From Diogma glabrata (lineage: Eukaryota > Arthropoda > Insecta > Diptera > Cylindrotomidae): a stretch of 64,000 bases of DNA. Both the position numbers and the translations under genes were made by a program. Position 1 is the first letter of the stretch; every line of letters starts with the position of its first letter. Positions 57,096 to 64,000 of the stretch are shown piece by piece. The stretch covers positions 118,134,516 to 118,198,515 of the forward strand of contig OY856187.1 of the NCBI GenBank assembly GCA_963693315.1. The letters are read 5' to 3'. The notes below the pieces were generated by a model. The model searched no databases, had not been told where the DNA came from, and saw only the letters and a list, made by a program, of their open reading frames with translations.

Positions 57096-58140
57096 CCCGC
57101 ACAAGGTCGGCTACATCTACTGTACATATATTTTATCACAAAAAATTGCAAGACTTTACCAAATGAAGACACATCCAAAATGTGTACATACTACGAATTA
57201 ATCCGAAATTAAGTTTGAATTAAATTTGTTGAATTGTATTCGTAATAACATGGGAAAGAATACATTCACAAGATTAAAAAAATTTTAAGAAAAAAATGGG
57301 AAAATAAAATTTGTAAGACCACCCGCATGGTTCCGTCCGCTCTATTGAGGATCACTCTTTTCTATTTTTTTTTTAATTTTATTTTTATTGAACGATTACA
57401 TTATTATTTTTATTTTGTAAATTTTTTTTTCGTTTGCTATTTGATTGAATTATATATGAAATGGAAGCATTGTCTTTAATTAAAAGAAAATTATTTTGAT
57501 TTATTTAATTTTATTTTCATATTTTTGTAAAAATTGTATTTGTTATGCTTAAAATAATCTGACTTATGAAATATTTCATTGAAAATCATCCTAATAACAC
57601 CTGTTTCCTTAAAATGATTAAGATGTTATAAATAATGCGAAGAGCATATAACTACCACCTGTCTGAATCAGAAAAATATTTATGCTGGTTTTTCTTGGTA
57701 AAAGTCTTAAAAATTATTTTGATTTTGTTAAAATTTACTAAAATTTGTAATAGATTAATATTTTTTTTGAAAGATTTCAGAGAACTGCAATTGCGAAGGT
57801 AAGGCATAACATTATAATTATAATGTTGTTATATATTTATGATACATGTAAAAGAAACCAAATATTTCGATAACAAGTTTTTTAGTATTAGCTCCGAAAA
57901 ATGATTACTTTTCGAACTGTTTAGAGTCCGCAAAATTGTATTTTAGCGGCCTAGTACTTAAAGTCGTTATGACAACACTTTAGCGGATTCAAAATTTGTT
58001 TTCATTTTATATTATAATTATTTTCAAATTATAATCACAATTGCTTTGATAAGTTTTGTTCAAAAATCAAATTTTTAGGTACACAAAAATACAAATTAAG
58101 CAATAAATTACAAAAAAATCCTAAGAGCTAATACAAAAAA
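57096..58140. other. AT-rich spacer
   Basis: TTTAGCGG occurs at 57940 and 57992, echoing the TCCGCTAAAACC motif of the next hairpin. Otherwise nothing is recognised. Confidence 0.4.
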
Positions 58141-58144
58141 ACGT

Positions 58145-58265
58145 TGTATGCAACACGTACGCAAATGGTTTTAGCAGACTCATCTTCATATTACAGACTC
58201 GGCTAGCGCCTCGTCCGGAAACATTACGATGCGTCCGCTAAAACCATATTTTGCGTTCTTGTTAC
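58145..58265. repeat. Imperfect hairpin with TGGTTTTAGC / GC(T)AAAACCA arms
   Basis: GTACGCAAATGGTTTTAGCA faces TCCGCTAAAACCATATTTTG across a CpG-rich loop with CGGCTAGCGCCTCGTCCGG. It is probably the end structure of a small element. Confidence 0.6.
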
Positions 58266-58321
58266 ATAAACTACTATTATTTCATACTGATATCTAAAAC
58301 GACATTTTTCGGATTATTTAC

Positions 58322-58476
58322 GGTACAAAAAGTTAAACTTTAATGTCCTAGGACTTTATAAAATTTTATAAAGTCGTAGGACATTAAATTTCAACTTTTT
58401 TGTACCATAAACGTTGAACTTTAACGTCCTAGGACTTTATAAAATTTTATAAAGTCCTAGGACGTTAAAGTTCAAC
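58322..58476. repeat. Two adjacent palindromes with the same core
   Basis: Palindrome 1 (58322-58406) has ~42-bp arms meeting at AAAA/TTTT with a few mismatches. Palindrome 2 (58413-58476) is perfect: 32-bp arms, no loop. Both share ACGTCCTAGGACTTTATAAA-type arms (ATGTCCTAGG in the first). The 6-bp gap is ATAAAC. There is no coding content. Confidence 0.93.
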
Positions 58477-58869
58477 TTTTTGAGCAACATTTAAAACTTA
58501 TTTCTTTTTATTTTAACAAATTTCCAGTATGAAATAAAATTTTGTATTTACCTCAAACGAAAAGTGTTTTTAAAGGTACTCCCTAGTAATTTTGTTTCGT
58601 AAACAACTAGCTCGTTTTTTAAAGATTCACTTTTCGTTCTAGATAAATAAATAACTATTATATTTCCAAACTTGTTAGATTTTTTATGTCTTTTTAAAGT
58701 TCACATAAACAAGTTCGGATTTATTCTTCGAAGTCAGACATATTTATTCCCAAAAGCTCACCTTAATTGCCATTAAACTATCTTTGCAATTGCGTACTTA
58801 GTGACGACATAAACAATCTAGTTCAGTCGTTTGTAGTGCCATTGTGTTAATACCAACGAATAGAGAATT

Positions 58870-60317
58870 AAAAATATGGAGGGCTGGAATCTCACAGCTC
58901 TGAGATATCAAGACTTCGGTCTGGATTAAGGATTTTGATATAGTTTTCGGCAAAAAACTTTTATGAGGACATGGTTTTTAGTTTTGGGCAGCGATGTATA
59001 TCAAATATAACTCTTTGTTAAAGTACAAGTATATTTGTATCTCTGTTTAGAAATTTATTACAAAACTAACACGAAACATTAATACGTTGCCGAAAAATTA
59101 TAACAGATCATAAATTAACATAATTTAGTGAAAAGTTGATACACTCAGCAAACTACTCAAAAACCTCTCCATTTAGCGTTTCGAGAAAATATTACAAAAT
59201 AACAAATTCATATTTCTTTCATAATTCCAAATATATTGTAAAAATTAAATAAAATCAAACTTTTTTCAAAATCCCAAAAATATTCCAAAAATTACAATAA
59301 AATCAAATATTTAAACTTTTTCTAAATTCCAATAATATCTCAAAACTTCTTAAAAATTCAAACTTTCCCAAAATTCTAAAAATATTGCAAAAATCATTAC
59401 AAAATCAAAAATTGAAACTTTTTTCAAAATTCCAAAAATTATAATAAAATCAAAAATTTAAAATTTTTCAAAATTCTAAAAATATTCCAAAAATTCTTAC
59501 AAAATCAAAAATTAAAACTTTTTCCAAAATTCTAAATATATTGCAAAAATTATTACAAAATCAAAAATACAAACTTTTTTCAAAATTCCAAAAATATTTC
59601 AAAAACTATACCGAATTCAAAAATTTCCATGTCCAATTTCATTTTCAATTACATTTACGTCATGAACACAGCTACATTTTTTTCCAAAAATTGGCTAAAA
59701 AATAAATGAAATCATTTTTTGACACACTTGACATTATTTTTTTGACAAACTTATAATGCCATAATTCTCTATGATAATAATAAAATTTCATGTCATACAA
59801 ATTATTAATTTTATTTTTTTCCAAAAAATTGGGTAAAACAATAAACAAAATCTTTCTTTTGACACACTTGACAACATTTTTTTGACAAGCTTTTAATGCA
59901 ATAATCTAGATTTTGGTCTCACATACCAGTCCCGACCATCAAGATTTCTCCAAATTCAATGTTCCTACTCGTAATAACCTAAAATGGACGGTATTTAAGC
60001 AAAAAATATGCAAATTTCCTTGTTTTGACACACTTGACGATTTTTTTGACACACTTCCGGTACAGTTATCAATCACATCGTCCTTTCGGCTCTTCCCATT
60101 GAGTATACCTATTTTTAGAAAAATTTTGAAATCCGTCCAGCGGTTTTCTAGATTTCGTAGGTTGTGACGGACGGCCGGCCGACAGACAGACATACATTTT
60201 TTTTTGCTTTTTTAGAATCAGTAGGTCCTAAAACGTCGAGAAATGCCAAAAAAGTGGAGGTAAGAATTTCACTTTGAGCTCATGAATGTAATACTTAGGT
60301 CTTTCAGACCGAAGTAA
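58870..60317 (+). repeat. Composite repeat G, copy B
   Basis: The order is as in copy A: leader (ATATGGAGGGCTGG, ACGAAACATTAATACGTTG, AAAACCTCTCCATTTAGCG), A-rich array (59215-59640), two TTGACACACTTGACA units (59715-59900), and a tail with CCGGTACAGTTATC, GACGGACGGCCGGCC and AAAACGTCGAGAAATGCC, ending CAGACCGAAGTAA. ACTTCGGTCTG at 58914 is the inverse of CAGACCGAAGT at the right end. This could be a terminal repeat, though copies A and C do not show it on the left. Frames on both strands near 59913-60193 follow the tail and are not genes. Confidence 0.85.
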
Positions 60318-62280
<1,963 letters not shown>

Positions 62281-62404
62281 ACTGGTCGTTAAAAACTAAA
62301 TTTTCCGAGACGCCCCCTAGAAAAATTCTTTGTGGTCAAAAAACCACAACGGCACTATTTTTTTTTTTTTACATCAAAAGAACACGTGCCGCAAAATCGT
62401 CGAA

Positions 62405-62604
62405 NNNNNNNNNNNNNNNNNNNNNNNNNNNNNNNNNNNNNNNNNNNNNNNNNNNNNNNNNNNNNNNNNNNNNNNNNNNNNNNNNNNNNNNNNNNNNNNN
62501 NNNNNNNNNNNNNNNNNNNNNNNNNNNNNNNNNNNNNNNNNNNNNNNNNNNNNNNNNNNNNNNNNNNNNNNNNNNNNNNNNNNNNNNNNNNNNNNNNNNN
62601 NNNN
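62405..62604. other. Assembly gap (200 N)
   Basis: A run of exactly 200 unknown bases, probably a scaffold gap of nominal length. Open frames drawn through it have no meaning. Confidence 0.99.
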
Positions 62605-64000
62605 TAAAGCGTTATATTGGCTTCGTGGTAAATGAATTTTATTTTCCTGCAAATTTGCAATGCTCGCTTGCATTGTGAACTTCTGCTCGAAAAATGAAAT
62701 ATAGCATTAAACACTTACACTATGAATTACTATTATTTCGAATTAGGAGTAAGAACGATAATTTTGTATTTCTACTCCTATTTAGGAATGTTATATTTTT
62801 TATCTTATTCGCTCTGAAAGAATGGATGAAATCTGTGATATAAGAAGCGTATTAAACTTTGTTTATAACACATCAAAATGCGTTCTTTTCTTTTTTTGGT
62901 TTCTCTACACTTTATTTCGTTTATCCCTGTTGTTTTAAATTACATTATGTATGTTAGTGTAAGAAAGATATACGCTTCACTTTCACTCATCCAAAATGAA
63001 ATAATTCGCAAAGTCCGCAATAGAAACTTAAAATATTTATTGGTCCATATAGCATGAAATCAGTTGGGAAACATTGAGCAGAGCTAGTGGATTCTTCCAA
63101 CATTGAACTAGTCCATTTTTTCAAATTATCACTATTCAAGTTAAACAATTAATAAGCACCTATGTAGTGTAAGTAGGGTTACTAATTACCATATTTTAAA
63201 AGGTAAGACACAGTACTCCAGTTGCTGAATTTTGAAACGGTTTAGTCAGAATTTGTCTACACCACCACACTTCACATTTTTGCGTAAAGTGATAAAAATG
63301 TATCACTTTACCGCTTCACTGTTACAGAATTTGACTGCTAAGGTCTCCGAGTTAAGAAACCAATCGAATTTGTACAACGTGTATACAAACTTGTGTGCAA
63401 CATGTTTACGTCCTGAAAACTTATTCGTTCGAAAAAACCGCTAGTCGAAAAACAACAACCAGAGATAATTGCTAACTGAAGTATAGCAAGTGCAGATTAT
63501 TGCAGTAGAAGAGTTTATTCTTTAGATGTTTCACGAATTCCATTAATTCCATTAAATAACGAATACAAATGTGTTCACATGTATTTTGCATTGTGCAAGT
63601 TGCCAAAGAAAATTTAAAGATATATTGATAATTTTCCTTTCTCTTCAGTTTTGTTCCACAATTGACTTTATTGGTCCACATGAGCCAAATTTAATCTTTA
63701 TTTATTCGAAGTTATTTAACATTTCCTTATTCGGGATCTATATTAAGTTATAGATTTTTGAAACTTATTTTAACACATAACAGTCTATTTTTTCCTATCT
63801 CTACATCATATCTAATCCAATCCAACTATTACTTTCCCATCAATTGTTAATCAAATTTCATCATTATTTATATTTTATAATGATCAATGAACGTAAATAC
63901 CAGCATCGTCAAAGGTCTAATCCAGGGTATTCTTACGAGTAAATGTTCACCATATTTTAGAAAAATTACATACGAAAAAAACGTATATCAACCAGGGGGG
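62605..64000. other. AT-rich stretch without recognised genes
   Basis: No domain, repeat family or splice pattern is recognised. The plus-strand frame at 63232-63444 has slightly mixed composition but no identifiable motif. The window ends in CAACCAGGGGGG, possibly the start of another element. Confidence 0.4.

Noticed and set aside
59913..60193. Overlapping frames on both strands in repeat G copy B
   Set aside because: By-products of the conserved non-coding tail.
62330..62714. Open frames through the N gap
   Set aside because: They consist mainly of unknown residues.

Overview
The window is very AT-rich, repeat-dense nuclear DNA from an arthropod, most likely an insect. The sequence shows no operons, no CRISPR and no bacterial gene layout. 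It does show poly-A-ended non-LTR retrotransposons, Tc1/mariner and hAT relics, a Helitron relic, many inverted-repeat (MITE-like) elements, microsatellites and an assembly gap. I cannot name the species. No complete host gene is visible. One 196-nt possible exon (44676-44871, minus strand) is the only candidate for ordinary host coding sequence, so the window may be intergenic or lie in long introns.

Layout. 1-1796: 3' part of non-LTR family 1, copy 1, with a poly-A tail. 2131-2690: eroded RTE-like fragment. 3348-4812: long inverted repeat. 5268-6070: element ending in CCCGGGTA, with a 438-bp MITE nested in it. 9262-10921: element with AGGGTTCCGT ends holding three ~285-bp tandem units. 12027-13672: two inverted-repeat elements. 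14922-18317: two opposed copies of one repeat around a ~600-bp tandem duplication. 19350-21172: composite satellite-like repeat. 21490-25845: nested block with a 1301-bp hAT element (8-bp target duplication) beside copy 2 of non-LTR family 1, which has itself lost an internal segment replaced by unrelated DNA. 28892-30265: near-perfect palindrome made of two inverted copies of the 3' part of a Tc1-like transposase, each with a 61-nt intron.

34339-41943 is minus strand and deeply nested. It holds ORF1 (311 codons, PHD finger) and split endonuclease-reverse transcriptase pieces that may be one non-LTR element. This is broken by a Helitron Rep fragment, by a 1.78-kb element with Helitron-like 3' ends at both sides that encloses another reverse transcriptase, and by an AT-rich insert with a tRNA-derived SINE-like head. 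45790-47690: a repeat interrupted by a 1.6-kb inverted-repeat element. 48122-49099: decayed mariner-type transposase. 49144-56335: a 7.2-kb long-inverted-repeat element with repeated internal units and an ATCGAT-rich centre. 56461-57018: non-LTR family 1, copy 3, inside ATCGAT-rich DNA. 58322-58476: two adjacent palindromes, the second perfect over 64 bp. 58870-60317: second copy of the composite repeat. 62151-62279: (TA)n. 62405-62604: gap of N.

Almost everything recognisable is mobile DNA or its debris. Only ORF1 at 40911-41846 is an intact recognisable reading frame. The most unusual structures are the palindromic Tc1 derivative, the 7.2-kb inverted-repeat element, the double-ended Helitron-like composite, and the exact palindromes at 41851-41942 and 58322-58476.
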